From Phenylobacterium sp. (lineage in GTDB: Bacteria > Pseudomonadota > Alphaproteobacteria > Caulobacterales > Caulobacteraceae), in contig NZ_SCTC01000083.1 in NCBI RefSeq assembly GCF_004299445.1, positions 62,001 through 126,000 of the forward strand: 64,000 nucleotides of DNA, read 5' to 3'. Both the position numbers and the translations under genes were made by a program. Numbering within the stretch: the first letter of the stretch is position 1; the number at the start of each line of letters is the position of its first letter. Under the pieces are notes generated by a model. It saw nothing but the letters and a program-made list of their open reading frames with translations, did not search any database and had not been told where the DNA came from. Positions 25,333-34,489 of this stretch are shown one piece after another.

Positions 25333-26700
25333 ATGACCGCCGCCGCGCCTGCGCCACACCCCCTGCTCACCGCGCCCGTGGCGCCCACCCTCGCGCGCCT
25401 CGCAGCGCCCAACCTCATCGGCATGGTGGCCTCGACCGCGGTCTCCATCGCCGAGACCGCCTACATCGGCGCACTCGGCCGCGAGCCGTTGGCCGCGGCG
25501 GCGCTGGTGTTCCCGATGTTCATGCTGATGGGAATGATGAGCGGGGGCGCGATGGGGGGCGGCGTCTCCTCCGCCGTCAGCCGCGCCATCGGGGCCGGCG
25601 ACATCGCCCGGGCCGAGGTTCTCGCGCGCCACGGCGCGTGGATCGCTCTGGGGTTCGGGCTGATCTTCACGCTGACCCTCACATTGTTCGGCGGGGCCCT
25701 GTTCCATCTGCTGGGCGGGCGCGGCGAGACGCTGCAACTTGCCGTGACCTACGCCGGCGTCGTGTTCTCGGTCGCCGTGGCGATCTGGCTGCTGAACGTC
25801 ATGGCCTCGGTGCTGCGCGCCACAGGCGACATGGCGCGGCCCTCGGTGGTGATGGTGGGCGGCGCGGCGCTGCAGGTGGTGATCGGCGGCTCGCTCTGCT
25901 TCGGCTGGGGGCCCGCGCCAGCGCTGGGCCTGATGGGCGTGGCGCTGGGCCAGGCGACAACCGCGCTGCTTTCGACCGCTGCGTTCCTGGTCATCCTCAG
26001 GTCGCCGCGGGCCAAGATCCGGCTCCGCTTCATCGGCCCCCTGCGCCGCGACGCCTTCGCCGACATCCTGCGCGTCGGCGCGCCGGCCCTCCTGTCGCCC
26101 CTGCAGACCGTCGGCGCCATCCTGATCCTCACCGCCATCGCCGCCCGGTTCGGCACCGAGACCCTGGCCGGCTACGGCATCGGTTCGAGGATGGAGTTCC
26201 TGCTGGTCCCCATCGCCTTCTCGGTCGGCGTCGCGGCCCTGCCGATGGTCGGCATCGCCATCGGCGCAGACCAGGTCGCCCGTGCTCGTCGGGTGGCGTG
26301 GACAGCGGGCGTCATGGGCGGCGCCGGTTTGGGCGTCATCGGGATCATCCTGGCGGTGGCGCCGGGCCTGTGGGTCAGCATCTTCACGCGCGATCCCGGC
26401 GTCGCCGCCGCCGCGTCCCTCTACCTCCGGTTCGCAGGACCGGCTTTCGTGTTCTTCGGCCTCAACCTCTCGCTCTACTTTGCCGCCCAGGGCGCCGGGC
26501 GCATCGGCGGACCGCTGCTGGCCGGGACCTTGCGGCTGGTGGTGATCGCGGTGGGCGGCTGGGCGCTGCTGGCCAACGACGCGCCGGACTGGACCCTTTT
26601 CGCGCTGGTGGCGGCCGGCATGGTCACAGCCGGCACAGCGTCGGTCGCCTTCGTCGCCATGACCCCGTGGGGGCCGCGCCCGACCACCCGACCCGCCTAG
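25333..26700 (+). CDS. MATE family multidrug/toxin exporter
   Basis: A 455-residue inner-membrane protein with about twelve transmembrane helices in two six-helix halves. The first half starts at APNLIGMVASTAVSIAETAY and the second at VGAPALLSPLQTVGAILILT. MATE proteins export cationic drugs or metabolites using sodium or proton gradients. It follows sfsA by 50 bp. There is no adjacent regulator, so the substrate cannot be predicted. Confidence 0.92.
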   Translation: MTAAAPAPHPLLTAPVAPTLARLAAPNLIGMVASTAVSIAETAYIGALGREPLAAAALVFPMFMLMGMMSGGAMGGGVSSAVSRAIGAGDIARAEVLARHGAWIALGFGLIFTLTLTLFGGALFHLLGGRGETLQLAVTYAGVVFSVAVAIWLLNVMASVLRATGDMARPSVVMVGGAALQVVIGGSLCFGWGPAPALGLMGVALGQATTALLSTAAFLVILRSPRAKIRLRFIGPLRRDAFADILRVGAPALLSPLQTVGAILILTAIAARFGTETLAGYGIGSRMEFLLVPIAFSVGVAALPMVGIAIGADQVARARRVAWTAGVMGGAGLGVIGIILAVAPGLWVSIFTRDPGVAAAASLYLRFAGPAFVFFGLNLSLYFAAQGAGRIGGPLLAGTLRLVVIAVGGWALLANDAPDWTLFALVAAGMVTAGTASVAFVAMTPWGPRPTTRPA

Positions 26701-26798
26701 ACCGACCTCGCCTTCAACGGCGGCGCCCTGTCGCGCCAGCGACCAAGCGGTTGATTTTCCGTGCCAGGATCGCGACATAGGCTCTCCTGGAGCCTCCC

Positions 26799-27617
26799 AT
26801 GACCGACACCCTCGACGGCGACTATCGCACCGGCCAGATCAAGCTGCACGGACCCGAGGGGTTCGAGGGCATGCGCAAGGCCGGCCGTCTGGCCGCCGAA
26901 TGCCTCGACATGCTGGAGCCCTACGTCGTTCCCGGCGTGGTCACCGAGAAGCTGGACGACCTGGCGCGCGAGTTCATCCTGGATCACGGCGCCCTGCCCG
27001 CCTGCCTGGGCTACCGCGGCTACACCAAGACCGTCTGCATCAGCCCCAACCACGTCGTCTGCCATGGCATCCCCGGCGAGCGGACGCTCCGCGAGGGCGA
27101 CATCGCCAACATCGACGTGACCGTCATCGTCGACGGCTGGCACGGCGACACCAGCCGCATGTACGGCGTCGGCGCCGTCGCGCCGCGGGCCAAGCGTCTG
27201 GTCGACGTGACCTACGAAGCGCTCGAGCGCGGCCTGGCCCAGGTGAAGCCCGGCAATCGCACCGGCGACATCGGCGCGGCCATCCAACAATACGTCGAGA
27301 GCATGCGCTGCTCGGTGGTGCGCGACTTTTGCGGCCACGGCCTGGGCCGCGTGTTCCACGACGCCCCCAACATCCTGCACTTCGGCCAGAAGGGCACGGG
27401 CGAGGTCCTGAAGGCCGGCATGTTCTTCACGATCGAGCCGATGGTGAACCTGGGCAAACATCCCGTGAAGCTGCTGGCCGACGGCTGGACGGCGGTCACC
27501 CGCGACAAGTCGCTGTCGGCCCAGTGCGAACACTCGGTGGGCGTCACCGAGGACGGCGTCGAGATCTTCACCGCCTCGCCCACCGGCCAGTTCCGCCCGG
27601 CCATCCTGGCGGCCTGA
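26799..27617 (+). CDS. map: Type I methionine aminopeptidase
   Basis: A 272-residue cytosolic enzyme that removes initiator Met from nascent proteins. The five metal ligands of the pita-bread fold are visible: Asp in NIDVTVIVDG, Asp in WHGDTSRMYG, His in CGHGLGRVFHD, Glu in FFTIEPMVN and Glu in SAQCEHSVGV. The substrate His is in VVCHGIPG. The start at 26799 is preceded by CCTGGAGCC, a weak ribosome binding site. Essential housekeeping gene. Confidence 0.97.
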   Translation: MTDTLDGDYRTGQIKLHGPEGFEGMRKAGRLAAECLDMLEPYVVPGVVTEKLDDLAREFILDHGALPACLGYRGYTKTVCISPNHVVCHGIPGERTLREGDIANIDVTVIVDGWHGDTSRMYGVGAVAPRAKRLVDVTYEALERGLAQVKPGNRTGDIGAAIQQYVESMRCSVVRDFCGHGLGRVFHDAPNILHFGQKGTGEVLKAGMFFTIEPMVNLGKHPVKLLADGWTAVTRDKSLSAQCEHSVGVTEDGVEIFTASPTGQFRPAILAA

Positions 27618-27696
27618 CGCGTTCACCTCCCCCCGTAGCGGCGGCAGGTAAGGCCCCGCTCTTGCCCCGGCGCACTCCGGGGGCGATGCTCGCGCC

Positions 27697-29346
27697 ATGA
27701 AACTCGCGATCAGCCTGGCCGCCGCCATCTTCGCCACCGCGCCGACGGCGCTCGCGCCCGGCATGAGTTCGTCGCTCGTCGGCATCGGCTTCATCTGCGG
27801 CGCCGAGGACGCCGCCGCCTCCACCGTGGGCGCCGCCACCGGCGTGATGCTGCCCGGCATGGGCAACGGGACCTACGCGGTCGACACCGCCAATCCGGAC
27901 GCCGCGGCCTGGTTCAACCACGCGCTTCGCCTCTACCACGCCTTCGCCCACGACGAGGCCAAGGCCGCCTTCGCCCGCGCCGCGGCGCTGGACCCGAACT
28001 GCAGCCTCTGCGCCTCGGGCGTGGCGCTGTCGCTGGGCCCGACGCTGAACACCGGCATCACGCCCGCCGAGACGGTGGTCGCCCGTGACGCCGCCAAGCG
28101 CGCGCTGGCCCTGGCCAAGCCCGACGACGTGCGCGCCAAGGGCCTGGCGACCGCGCTCCTGGCCCGCTACGCCGAGACGCCCCCGCCGTCGGGCGGGCGC
28201 GAGAAGGCGTTCGGCCGCGACCTGGACGAGCTCTACAAGGCCAATCCCAGCGACGTGCTGGTCGCCAATCTGGCGGCGCACGCCTTGATCATCCCGGCCC
28301 GACAGGACGACTTCTCCGGCGTCGAACGCTCGATCGCCATCATCGAGGCGGTGCTGAAGGCCAACCCCGACGACGCCGCAGCCATCCACTACTACATCCA
28401 TGCCACTGAGTTCGCGCAGCGCGCGCCCCTGGCTCTGCCCTATGCCGAACGGCTGGCCGACCTGGCCCCCGGCTCGGGCCATCTGGTGCACATGGGCACC
28501 CACACCATGATGCGGGTCGGCCACTACGAGGACGTCGCGCTCTCCAACGCCCGGGCCCTGAAGGTGGATGTCGAAAGCCAGTCGACCCTGCCGACCTCGG
28601 GCTCGCTGGCCCAGCGCTACTACCTGCACAACTACCTGTTCGGTCTCTCGGGCGCGCTGATGGCGGGCGACGAGGCGTTGGCGCTGCGCTACGCCGACCA
28701 CGCCGAGAAGGGCTTCAAGGCCGCCGGCCTGCCCCGCAACCGCGTCATGTCGCGCGCCCGCAGCCTCGTGGCGCTGGGCCGCTATGCGCCCGACCGCGCG
28801 CTGGCCGTGCCGCAGGACCCGGACGACGGCCGGTTCCTGCGCATCTATCGCCACTACGCGCGCGGTGAGGCCTTCGCCGCGAAGGGCGACGCGGCCGGCG
28901 TGCGTCGCGAGGCCGAGGCGATCCGGGCGGTCATCGCCCAGGGCGCCCAGACCGGCGACCTCGGCGGCGAGGCCGAGATGGCCGCCGTGGCCGAGGGCGT
29001 CCTGCGCGGTCGCGCCGCCATGGTCACCGGAAAGCCCGAGGAAGCCGTGCGCCACTTCGCCGAGGCCGCTGCGGCGCAGGAGAAGGCCTATCCGGTGCCC
29101 AAGAACTTCGACCCGCCGCCCTGGTGGTATCCGGTCCGTCGCAGCCTGGCCGCCGCCCACCTGAAGGCCGGCCGCAACGCCGAGGCTATCCGCGAAGCCA
29201 AGGCCAGCCTGGTCGAGTGGCCACAGGACGGCCTGGCGCTGCGCATCCTGGAGAAGGCCGACAAGGCCCAGGCCGCCCAATGGCGCGCCCAGGCCCGCAA
29301 GGCCTACGTCGGCGACGTGGCGAAGATCCCGCTCGACCTCACCTGA
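27697..29346 (+). CDS. Exported TPR protein of unknown function
   Basis: A 549-residue protein with a signal peptide (MKLAISLAAAIFATAPTALA) and repeated helical hairpins of TPR type: AAWFNHALRLYHAFAHDEAK then AAFARAAALDPNCSLCASGV near 70-110, and others at ~200-260, 370-430 and 470-540. It probably scaffolds protein interactions in the periplasm. The repeat helices around YYIHATEFAQRAPLALPYAE (~residues 230-250) match tetratricopeptide proteins often found near metal or peptidase genes. It lies upstream of the ABC/M1 genes; a link is possible but unproven. Confidence 0.85.
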   Translation: MKLAISLAAAIFATAPTALAPGMSSSLVGIGFICGAEDAAASTVGAATGVMLPGMGNGTYAVDTANPDAAAWFNHALRLYHAFAHDEAKAAFARAAALDPNCSLCASGVALSLGPTLNTGITPAETVVARDAAKRALALAKPDDVRAKGLATALLARYAETPPPSGGREKAFGRDLDELYKANPSDVLVANLAAHALIIPARQDDFSGVERSIAIIEAVLKANPDDAAAIHYYIHATEFAQRAPLALPYAERLADLAPGSGHLVHMGTHTMMRVGHYEDVALSNARALKVDVESQSTLPTSGSLAQRYYLHNYLFGLSGALMAGDEALALRYADHAEKGFKAAGLPRNRVMSRARSLVALGRYAPDRALAVPQDPDDGRFLRIYRHYARGEAFAAKGDAAGVRREAEAIRAVIAQGAQTGDLGGEAEMAAVAEGVLRGRAAMVTGKPEEAVRHFAEAAAAQEKAYPVPKNFDPPPWWYPVRRSLAAAHLKAGRNAEAIREAKASLVEWPQDGLALRILEKADKAQAAQWRAQARKAYVGDVAKIPLDLT

Positions 29347-29366
29347 GGCAAGCCCGCCCCCACGGG

Positions 29367-29480
29367 CTACCGCTCGCCGAGCAGCAGCGTCGTACGCTCC
29401 CGCGTCAGGAAGGCCGACAGCGCCGATGGCGTCAGCGACACTGCCGTGAGCGCCGGCATGGCCCGTCGAAACCGCCGCAT
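29367..29480 (-). CDS. Possible small protein, 37 residues
   Basis: A short frame MRRFRRAMPALTAVSLTPSA ending in LLGERstop. It follows AAGGAGG at six bases, the best ribosome-binding site in this spacer, and a basic start precedes a hydrophobic stretch. It lies in the otherwise empty 253-bp gap before the ABC gene. It is similar in style to small leader or membrane peptides, but the codon evidence is thin. Confidence 0.35.
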   Translation of the reverse strand: MRRFRRAMPALTAVSLTPSALSAFLTRERTTLLLGER

Positions 29481-29508
29481 CATCGCCCTCCTTCGCGTCC
29501 GCCAAGGC

Positions 29509-29527
29509 GTAACGCGCCGTAAGTTAC
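29509..29527. repeat. Inverted repeat in the ABC-transporter promoter region
   Basis: GTAAC-N9-GTTAC lies between the small minus-strand frame and the ABC ATPase gene, ~73 bp upstream of the latter. The half-site spacing fits a dimeric regulator. No regulator gene is adjacent, so the binding protein is unknown. Confidence 0.3.
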
Positions 29528-29599
29528 ACATCCCTCACTTGCCCCTTGCGACCGCGTTGAGGCAGCCTGGACCTGGGATGGGGTGGAAGTCGGATTAGA

Positions 29600-30478
29600 A
29601 TGCTTTCGATCAAAGGCCTGACGCACGTCTACCCGAACGGGACGCGCGCGCTGGATGGCGTCGATCTCGAGATCGGCAAGGGCATGTTCGGCCTGCTGGG
29701 CCCCAACGGCGCCGGCAAATCGACCCTCATGCGTCTCATCGCGACGCTGCAGGCGCCGACCTCCGGATCGATCCGCTTCGGCGATATCGACGTGGTGGCA
29801 GAGCCCGAGAAGCTGCGCCGCACGCTGGGCTATCTGCCGCAGGACTTCGGGGTCTATCCGCGCGTTTCGGCCGTCGACCTGCTCGATCACATGGCGGTCC
29901 TCAAGGGCATCGCCGGCAAGGGCGAGCGCAAGGACACCGTCGAGACGCTGCTCACCCAGGTGAACCTCTGGAACGACCGCAAGAAGTGGGTCTCCGGCTA
30001 CTCGGGCGGCATGCGCCAGCGATTCGGCATCGCCCAGGCGCTGATCGGGCGGCCCTCATTGATCATCGTCGACGAGCCGACCGCCGGACTCGACCCCGAG
30101 GAACGCAACCGCTTCCTCAACCTGCTGGCCGAGATCGGCGAGAATGTCGTGGTCATCCTGTCGACCCACATCGTGGACGATGTGGCCGAGCTGTGCCCGC
30201 GCATGGCGGTCCTCGCCGCCGGCCGGATCCTCAAGGAGGGCGTTCCCGCCGAACTGGTGGCCGAACTCTCCGGCAAGGTGTGGACCAAGACCATCGACCG
30301 CAGCGAGCTGCCGGCCGAGGGCGAGCGGAACCGGATCATCTCCAACCGGCTGTCGGCCGGACGCGCCGTGATCCACGTGGTCGCCGATCGCGCGCCCGAT
30401 CCCGCCTTCCGCGAGGCCGAGCCCGATCTCGAACACGTCTACATGTCGACGCTCGACGCTTCCCGTCGCGCGGCCTAG
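29600..30478 (+). CDS. ABC transporter ATP-binding protein
   Basis: A 292-residue ATPase. The Walker A is GPNGAGKST (residues ~34-42), the signature is YSGGMRQRF, Walker B is LIIVDEPTAGLDP and the switch His is in STHIVDDV. The C-terminal ~70 residues form a domain typical of the CcmA/NatA-like subfamily that pairs with ABC-2 permeases. The permease partner starts six bases after its stop, so the two form one operon and one transporter. Confidence 0.95.
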   Translation: MLSIKGLTHVYPNGTRALDGVDLEIGKGMFGLLGPNGAGKSTLMRLIATLQAPTSGSIRFGDIDVVAEPEKLRRTLGYLPQDFGVYPRVSAVDLLDHMAVLKGIAGKGERKDTVETLLTQVNLWNDRKKWVSGYSGGMRQRFGIAQALIGRPSLIIVDEPTAGLDPEERNRFLNLLAEIGENVVVILSTHIVDDVAELCPRMAVLAAGRILKEGVPAELVAELSGKVWTKTIDRSELPAEGERNRIISNRLSAGRAVIHVVADRAPDPAFREAEPDLEHVYMSTLDASRRAA

Positions 30479-30484
30479 ACGCAG

Positions 30485-33400
30485 ATGTTCGGCAAGATCG
30501 CGGCCTTCGAGCTGCGCTACCAGCTTCGCCAGCCGATCTTCTGGATCGCCGGCCTCATCTTCTTCCTGATCGTCTTCGCCGCGACCGCGGTCGACGTGAT
30601 CTCCATCGGCTCGGGCGGCAACGTCCACAAGAACTCCCCCCGCGCCATGGGCGAGATCATGCTGACGATGACGGTGTTCTTCATGTTCGCCTCGACGGCG
30701 TTCGTGGCCAACGTGGTGGTGCGCGACGACGAGACGGGGTTCGGTCCGATCATCCGCTCAACGCGGATCTCGAAGTTCGACTACCTCTACGGCCGTTTCG
30801 CCGGCGCCTTCGCCGCGGTCGCCCTGTCGTTCCTCTTCGTGCCGCTGGCCATCGTGGCGGGCTCGTTGATGTGGTGGGTCGACCCCGAGACGATGGGGCC
30901 GAACCGCATCGGCGACTATGCCTTCGCCTACTTCTGGCTGGTGCTGCCGGGCCTGTTCCTGACGTCGGCGATCTTCTTCTCGCTGGCCACCGCCACACGA
31001 TCGATGATGGCCACCTACCTGGGCGTGGCCGCCTTCCTGGTCGCCTACGTGGCCGCAAACGCCATGCTGGGCGACCCCGACAAGCTGTTGCTGGCGGCGT
31101 TCCTGGAGCCCTTCGGCCTGGCCGCGTTCGATCTGGCGACGCGCTACTACACCGCCTCGGAAGCCAACGCGATGATGCCCCCCATCGAGGGGCCGCTGCT
31201 GTGGAACAGGGTGATCTGGGTTCCCGTGTCGCTGGCCATCCTGGCCATCGCCTATTTCGCCTACCGCTTCGAGACCAAGGGCGCCCACGCCCGCAAGGCC
31301 GCGAAGAGTGAGGCCGATCCGCCGCCGCCGCCGCGTCCTCTGGCACGGCCCCGGCCGCGAGAGGCTGCTCTGACCCAGATCATCGAGCGCACCCGCTTCG
31401 AGATGAGCCAGGTGTTCAAGAGCCCCGCCTTCGCGGTGCTGCTGTTCATCGGCCTCTTCAATTCGGCCGGCGCGCTCTTGCTCGGCGCCGAGCTGCAGGG
31501 CGCGGCTCTCTACCCGGTGACCCGCTGGGTGATCACCACGCTGGAAGGCAGTTTCACGCTCGTGGTGATCGTGATCGCCATCTACTACGCCGGCGAACTG
31601 GTCTGGCGAGAGCGCGACCGCAAGACCCACGAGATCGTGGACGCCACCCCCGCCCCCGACTGGACCTTCATCGTCCCCAAGACGATCGCCCTCTCCCTGG
31701 TGCTGGTGGCCACCCTGCTGGTCAGCGTCGTGGCCGGGATCGCGGTCCAGGCGTCGAAAGGGTTCTTCGACTTCCAGATGGAGAAATACCTTCTCTGGTA
31801 CGCCCTGCCGACGGCCCTGGACTGGACGCTGATCGCCATCCTGGCCGTGTTCTTCCAGGCGATCTCGCCCCACAAGTTCGTGGGATGGGGCCTCATGGTC
31901 CTCTACCTGATCGCCTCGATCTCGCTGAACCAGCTGGGCTTCGAGCACGTCCTCTACAACTACGGCGCGGTGCCCGAAGGCCGTCTGCCCCTGTCCGACA
32001 TGAACGGCCAAGGCGACTATGCCCGCTTCGCCGGCTGGGTCCGCGCCTACTGGACCGCCTTCGCCATCCTGCTTGTCGTACTGACGTACGGCCTCTGGCG
32101 CCGCGGGACCGAAATCCGCCTGCAGCCCCGCCTGCGCCGGCTGCCTCGGCGGATGCTGAGCCTGGCCGGCGTGTTCGGCCTGGCCGCGCTCGTCGCGTTC
32201 GTGGGCCTAGGCAGCTACATCTTCGTCAACACCAACGTCTGGAACGAATACCGCACCACCCTCCAGAACGAGGAATGGCAGGCCGATTACGAGAAAGCGT
32301 TCCTGAAGTACGAGAACCTGCCCCAGCCGTCGGTCACCGCCGTGCACCTCGACCTCGACCTCTATCCCCACCAGCCCAGGCTGGAGACCGAGGGCGTCTA
32401 TGAGCTGGTGAACGACACCGGCGTGCCGATCCGCGAACTGCACGTGCGGCTGGCCCGCGACACCAAGGCCCTGCAGATGAGCGTGAACGGCGCCGGCCGG
32501 GTGCGGACCTTCGACAGGTTCAACTATCGCATCTTCACCTTCGACCGGCCGCTCGAGCCCGGCCAGCGCACGGCCCTGTCGTTCGAGACCGTGATGCAGC
32601 AGCGCGGCTTCAAGAACAGCGGCAACACCACCCGCATCGTCGACAACGGCACGTTCGTGAACAACTTCGAGTTCGGTCCGTTGGTCGGCATGGACCGAAT
32701 GGGCCTGCTGCAGGATCGCGCCAAGCGACGGAAGTACGGCCTGCCGCCCCAGTTGCGGCCACCCAAGCTGGAGGACGCCAACGGCCTCACCCACAACTAC
32801 ATCCCCAACGGCGACTGGGTGAACGCCGACATCTCGGTCACGACCGACGCCAACCAGACCCCCGTGGCGCCCGGCTACATCACCTCGGACACCACCCGCG
32901 ATGGCCGCCGCACGATCCGCTTCCGCACAGAAGCGCCGGTGCTCAACTTCTTCTCGGTGCAGTCGGCCCGCTACGCGATCAAGCGCGAGGTCTACAAGGG
33001 CGTCGAGCTGGCGATCTACTACGACCCCCAGCATCCCTGGAACGTCGACCGGATGATCGGGTCGCTGAAGACGGGCCTGGACTACTACCAGGCCAACTTC
33101 AGCCCCTACCAGTTCCGCCAGGCGCGGATCCTGGAGTTCCCGGGCTATGAGCGCTTCGCGCAGGCGTTCGCCAACACCATGCCCTACTCCGAAGCCATCG
33201 GCTTCGTCACCGACAACACCAAGCCCGACAAGATCGACTACGTGACCTATGTCACGGCCCACGAGTTGGCCCACCAGTGGTGGGCGCACCAGATCATCGG
33301 CGCCGATGTCCAGGGGGCCACCAGCCTCTCAGAGACGCTGGCCCAGTACTCGGCGCTGCTGGTGATGGAGAAGACCTACGGCCAGGACGGCATCCGCAAG

Positions 33401-34063
33401 TTCCTCAAGTTCGAGCTGGACCGATACCTGCGCAGCCGTTCCGGAGAGCTGGTCGAAGAGCAGCCGCTCTATCGCGTCGAGAACCAGGACTACATCCACT
33501 ACCGCAAGGGCTCGCTGGTCATGTACCTGCTGCGCGACCGGATGGGCGAGGCCAAGGTCAATGCCGCCCTTCGCCGCCTGCTGGCCCAGTACGCCTTCAA
33601 GGGCGCGCCCTACCCCCGCTCGACCGACCTGATCGCCGCTCTGCGGGCCGAAGCCGGCCCCGATCCAGCGACCCAGCAGCTGATCACCGACCTCTTCGAG
33701 AAGATCACGATCTACGACCTGCGCACCCGCACGGCGGAGGTGAAGAAGCGCGCCGACGGCCGGTACGACGTGGTGCTTGAGATCGAGGCCAGGAAGGCCT
33801 ACGCCGACGGCCAGGGCCGCGAGACGGCCGTGGCGATCCCCACGGGCGAGGTGTTTGACGTCGGCGTGTTCGACGCCGAACCGGGTAAGCCCGGATTCGC
33901 CCGTGCGAACGTCCTCTCGCTCCGCGCCGTGCCGCTTCGGTCGGGCGTGCAGCGGCTGACGGTCACGGTGGACAAGCCGCCGAAGTTTGCGGGTGTCGAT
34001 CCCTACAACAAGCAGATCGACCGCAACTCGGACGACAACGCCATCCGGGCGACGGGCGGCTGA
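30485..34063 (+). CDS. ABC-2-type permease fused to an M1-type zinc peptidase
   Basis: A 1192-residue fusion. The first ~560 residues hold two ABC-2-like permease blocks, each with about six transmembrane helices (e.g. PIFWIAGLIFFLIVFAATAV and ALLLGAELQGAAL). One further TM at ~565-585 anchors the peptidase. The C-terminal peptidase carries HELAH at His926-His930 and a downstream Glu at 950 in ATSLSETLAQY, nineteen rather than eighteen residues after the second His. The aminopeptidase GxMEN motif is absent; the corresponding region reads PGYERFAQAFANTMPYSE. The peptidase faces the periplasm if topology follows the permease. Encoded with its ATPase partner. Confidence 0.9.
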   Translation: MFGKIAAFELRYQLRQPIFWIAGLIFFLIVFAATAVDVISIGSGGNVHKNSPRAMGEIMLTMTVFFMFASTAFVANVVVRDDETGFGPIIRSTRISKFDYLYGRFAGAFAAVALSFLFVPLAIVAGSLMWWVDPETMGPNRIGDYAFAYFWLVLPGLFLTSAIFFSLATATRSMMATYLGVAAFLVAYVAANAMLGDPDKLLLAAFLEPFGLAAFDLATRYYTASEANAMMPPIEGPLLWNRVIWVPVSLAILAIAYFAYRFETKGAHARKAAKSEADPPPPPRPLARPRPREAALTQIIERTRFEMSQVFKSPAFAVLLFIGLFNSAGALLLGAELQGAALYPVTRWVITTLEGSFTLVVIVIAIYYAGELVWRERDRKTHEIVDATPAPDWTFIVPKTIALSLVLVATLLVSVVAGIAVQASKGFFDFQMEKYLLWYALPTALDWTLIAILAVFFQAISPHKFVGWGLMVLYLIASISLNQLGFEHVLYNYGAVPEGRLPLSDMNGQGDYARFAGWVRAYWTAFAILLVVLTYGLWRRGTEIRLQPRLRRLPRRMLSLAGVFGLAALVAFVGLGSYIFVNTNVWNEYRTTLQNEEWQADYEKAFLKYENLPQPSVTAVHLDLDLYPHQPRLETEGVYELVNDTGVPIRELHVRLARDTKALQMSVNGAGRVRTFDRFNYRIFTFDRPLEPGQRTALSFETVMQQRGFKNSGNTTRIVDNGTFVNNFEFGPLVGMDRMGLLQDRAKRRKYGLPPQLRPPKLEDANGLTHNYIPNGDWVNADISVTTDANQTPVAPGYITSDTTRDGRRTIRFRTEAPVLNFFSVQSARYAIKREVYKGVELAIYYDPQHPWNVDRMIGSLKTGLDYYQANFSPYQFRQARILEFPGYERFAQAFANTMPYSEAIGFVTDNTKPDKIDYVTYVTAHELAHQWWAHQIIGADVQGATSLSETLAQYSALLVMEKTYGQDGIRKFLKFELDRYLRSRSGELVEEQPLYRVENQDYIHYRKGSLVMYLLRDRMGEAKVNAALRRLLAQYAFKGAPYPRSTDLIAALRAEAGPDPATQQLITDLFEKITIYDLRTRTAEVKKRADGRYDVVLEIEARKAYADGQGRETAVAIPTGEVFDVGVFDAEPGKPGFARANVLSLRAVPLRSGVQRLTVTVDKPPKFAGVDPYNKQIDRNSDDNAIRATGG

Positions 34064-34079
34064 CCCGCCCGCACGACAG

Positions 34080-34367
34080 CTAGTCGGAGAACGCCGGGCG
34101 GGCGGCCCGGAACATGCCGCCCAGGGCGATGATGCCGGTCAGCATCAGCAGCCACGCCGACGGTTCGGGGACGACGCCCGATGTGCGCGCGCCGTCGATC
34201 AGTTCCTGGTCGGCGCTGTCGGTGTCGCAATAGGCGCCACAATCCGTGACCGCGCCGTTGAACGTGTGCCCCGGCGGATTCTCTGCGGAGCGCGCCGGCG
34301 CCGCGATCGCGATGGCCGCCACGGCTGCGGCCGCCCCCAGGACCCCGAGAATCGTACCCGTCTTCAT
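34080..34367 (-). CDS. Small exported PEP-CTERM protein
   Basis: A 95-residue protein. The signal peptide (MKTGTILGVLGAAAAVAAIA) is followed by a short acidic region with a Cys pair (VTDCGAYCDTDSADQELIDG) and a C-terminal PEP-CTERM anchor: VVPEPSAWLLMLTGIIALGG, then FRAARPAFSD, i.e. the PEP motif, a hydrophobic helix and basic end. Such proteins are sorted by exosortase to the envelope. No exosortase gene is in the window. Standing alone, convergent with the M1 fusion. Confidence 0.8.
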   Translation of the reverse strand: MKTGTILGVLGAAAAVAAIAIAAPARSAENPPGHTFNGAVTDCGAYCDTDSADQELIDGARTSGVVPEPSAWLLMLTGIIALGGMFRAARPAFSD

Positions 34368-34489
34368 GGCCAGCACCCCCCCTTGTGGCCACAGGGTGCG
34401 ACGTGCCGGCGATTGCGGCATCCCCCGATTGGGGGCGTCGGACGCGGGACTTGCCAGATCAGAACAATTGCGGAACAAATAGCTTCGCC

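Noticed and set aside
27568..29505. 645-codon frame antisense to the TPR gene
   Set aside because: Composition of a shadow frame, no ribosome binding site or domain.
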